The position numbers were made by a program, and so were the translations under genes. The notes below the pieces were generated by a model that saw nothing but the letters and a program-made list of their open reading frames with translations, made no database searches and was not told where the DNA came from. Positions 5,754 through 6,975 of a stretch of 6,975 nucleotides of DNA are shown here, piece by piece. Source of the stretch: Deltaproteobacteria bacterium. GTDB lineage: Bacteria; JAUYMQ01. The stretch is taken from contig JAUYMQ010000165.1 of the NCBI GenBank assembly GCA_030698575.1, forward strand, positions 1-6,975, written 5' to 3'. Position 1 is the first letter of the stretch. Every line of letters begins with the position of its first letter.

Positions 5754-6816
5754 GAGCCAGGGGGAGCTGCTCTCCGCCCCGTCGCGCATCGTCGTCCGTT
5801 GCCCCAATTGGGTGGGCGATCTGGTGATGGCGGTCCCGGCCCTGCGCGCGCTGCGCGAGGGGTTTCCGGGCGCCGAGATCGCACTGCTCCTGAAGCCGCA
5901 CCTCGCGGAGCTCATGGCGGGGTCGCCCTGGCACGACCGCGTGATACCCCTGGAGATCTATGGCGCGAACCGCCGCCGGGGGCGCCTCGGGCGCGCTGCC
6001 CGGGAATTGCGGGCGGAGCGTTTCAATCTCGCGGTGGTGCTCGCGAACTCCTTCAGCGCCGCGTGGATCCTGTGGCGCGCGGGCGTGCCGCGGCGGGCGG
6101 GATACGCGCGTAACGGCCGAAGCCTGCTGCTGACCGACCGCCTTCCGCCTCCCCGCGAGGGCGGGGTGATCGCGCCGGCGCCGATGCAGCGCTACTACCT
6201 TGATCTGGTCGCGCGTTTGGGATGCCCTTCCCGGGGGACGGAACTGTCGCTTTTCGTGACGGCCGGGGAGAACAAAGAGATCACGGAGCGCCTCGCCGGG
6301 GCGGGTTTCGCTGAAACGCGGCCGCTCGTGGCGGTGGCGCCGGGAGCGTCCTTCGGCGCCTCGAAGCAGTATCCGCCCGAGCGCTTTGCGGCGGCGGCTG
6401 ACGCCGTTATCGAAAAGCACGGCGGCGCCGCCATTCTGCTGCCGGGTCCGGGCGAGGAGCAGGAGGCCCGCGCCGTGGCCGGGGCGATGCGTTGCAGGGC
6501 GGCCGTCATCTGGCCCCCCGTGACGCTCGGGCCTTTCAAGGCGGCGCTCGCGCGAAGCGCGCTGCTGCTCACAAACGATTCGGGGGCGCGGCACGTCGCC
6601 GAGGCGCTCGGGGTTCCCCACGTGGTCATGATGGGCCCCACGGATCGCCGCTACAGCGCCATGAGCGAGCGCCACGCGATCGTCCTCCGGCGAGACGTTC
6701 CCTGCGGGCCCTGCCACCTCAAGATCTGCCCGCTGGATCACCGTTGCATGACGGGCATCGGGCCCGAAGAGGTCGCGGCGGCGGCCGAAACCGCCCTCGC
6801 GCGGGAGCGCGCCTGA
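5746..6816 (+). CDS. waaF: ADP-heptose:LPS heptosyltransferase II
   Basis: A 356-residue GT9 enzyme that adds the second heptose of the LPS inner core. Diagnostic is the N-terminal CPNWVGDLVMAVPALRAL (19-36) with Asp25, followed by NSFSAAWILWRAGVPRRAGY (101-120), which is characteristic of WaaF. The C-domain has APGASFGASKQYPPERF (198-214, Lys207) and LLLTNDSGARHVAEALGVP (273-291) with GPTDRRYSA after it. The C-terminal PCGPCHLKICPLDHRCM (319-335; C320, C323, C328, C334) is a WaaF-type Cys motif. Length is normal. The start at 5746 has a good RBS and overlaps the previous stop by 8 bases; the stop (6814-6816) shares one base with the next ATG. This is the most secure family assignment in the plus-strand operon. 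Confidence 0.93.
   Translation: MNESQGELLSAPSRIVVRCPNWVGDLVMAVPALRALREGFPGAEIALLLKPHLAELMAGSPWHDRVIPLEIYGANRRRGRLGRAARELRAERFNLAVVLANSFSAAWILWRAGVPRRAGYARNGRSLLLTDRLPPPREGGVIAPAPMQRYYLDLVARLGCPSRGTELSLFVTAGENKEITERLAGAGFAETRPLVAVAPGASFGASKQYPPERFAAAADAVIEKHGGAAILLPGPGEEQEARAVAGAMRCRAAVIWPPVTLGPFKAALARSALLLTNDSGARHVAEALGVPHVVMMGPTDRRYSAMSERHAIVLRRDVPCGPCHLKICPLDHRCMTGIGPEEVAAAAETALARERA
6803..6807 (+). promoter_or_regulatory. Ribosome binding site for the heptose kinase gene
   Basis: GGGAG lies 8 bases before ATG 6816 inside the 3' end of waaF. It supports the start of a gene for which only 53 codons are visible. Confidence 0.5.
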
Positions 6817-6975
6817 TGGGAAGGCGAGCGCGCCAGTACAAGAAGATCGTGGAGGCGTTCCCGCGGGTCAGGATCGCCGTGCTCGGGGACTTCACGGCCG
6901 ACGTGTACGTCTACGGAACTCCCTACCACGTTTCGCGTGAGGCCCCTGTGCTCGTCGCCCGGCACGAGCGCGAGG
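6816..6975 (+). CDS. PfkB-family D-glycero-beta-D-manno-heptose-7-phosphate kinase (RfaE1/HldE-like), 3' truncated
   Basis: The first 53 codons of a gene cut by the right edge. The start ATG overlaps the waaF TGA (TGATG) and has a GGGAG RBS 8 bases upstream, so it is coupled to waaF. After a basic N-terminus the sequence reads VRIAVLGDFTADVYVYG, then TPYHVSREAPVLVARHE: the first strand of a ribokinase-fold enzyme followed by the (I/V)SxEAPVxV motif typical of heptose-7-phosphate kinases (RfaE domain I). The product phosphorylates C1 of heptose-7-phosphate on the way to ADP-heptose, the donor of the two upstream enzymes. The ATP-binding end of the domain and any fused nucleotidyltransferase domain are outside the window, so a monofunctional HldA-type or bifunctional HldE-type protein cannot be told apart. 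Confidence 0.8.
   Translation, partial: MGRRARQYKKIVEAFPRVRIAVLGDFTADVYVYGTPYHVSREAPVLVARHERE

Noticed and set aside
4404-5915. 503-codon open frame on the minus strand across the WaaC-like gene
   Set aside because: Longer than the real gene but antisense to conserved GT9 motifs, and its translation shows only Arg/Ala/Gly-rich sequence.
5620-6741. 373-codon open frame on the minus strand opposite waaF
   Set aside because: Shadow of waaF; no recognisable domain.

Overview
The window reads as a single GC-rich stretch of chromosome from a Gram-negative, LPS-making bacterium. Gene content (LptF, two heptosyltransferases, the start of a heptose-phosphate kinase, a Kdo-kinase-like enzyme) implies an outer membrane with a heptose-containing inner core. 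The strong GC bias in third codon positions, the gene style and the 'VSREAPVLV' form of the kinase suggest a deltaproteobacterium-like or related uncultured lineage. That placement is inference from sequence style only. No mobile element, CRISPR array, tRNA or rRNA was seen.

Layout. Bases 1-768 (+) hold the C-terminal part of a hybrid sensor histidine kinase (ATPase domain plus receiver domain), cut at the left edge. It converges on a minus-strand set that runs from 4238 down to 822: a CNNM/CBS (CorC/HlyC-type) membrane protein, the LPS export permease LptF, and a small Kdo/InaA-family kinase whose GTG start overlaps the lptF stop by 8 bases. On the plus strand from about 4527/4563 to the right edge lies a tightly coupled set: a WaaC-like family 9 glycosyltransferase, a WaaF-type heptosyltransferase (8-base overlap), and the first 53 codons of a PfkB/RfaE-type heptose-7-phosphate kinase (1-base overlap).

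The two arms diverge from a 324-base region (4239-4562). It carries a plausible promoter for each direction, a GC-only hairpin at the predicted 5' end of the minus-strand transcript, an inverted repeat between the promoters, and a roughly 100-130-base plus-strand leader with another hairpin.

Together the genes describe one process: making and activating heptose (kinase at the right edge), adding heptoses to Kdo-lipid A (two GT9 enzymes), probably phosphorylating the inner core (Kdo-kinase-like protein), and exporting finished LPS (LptF). The CorC-type protein and the histidine kinase have no obvious place in this pathway. I see no clearly undescribed system. The points most worth a second look are the divergent control region, the kinase gene coupled to lptF, and a GQLIPK variant in the CorC-type membrane domain.
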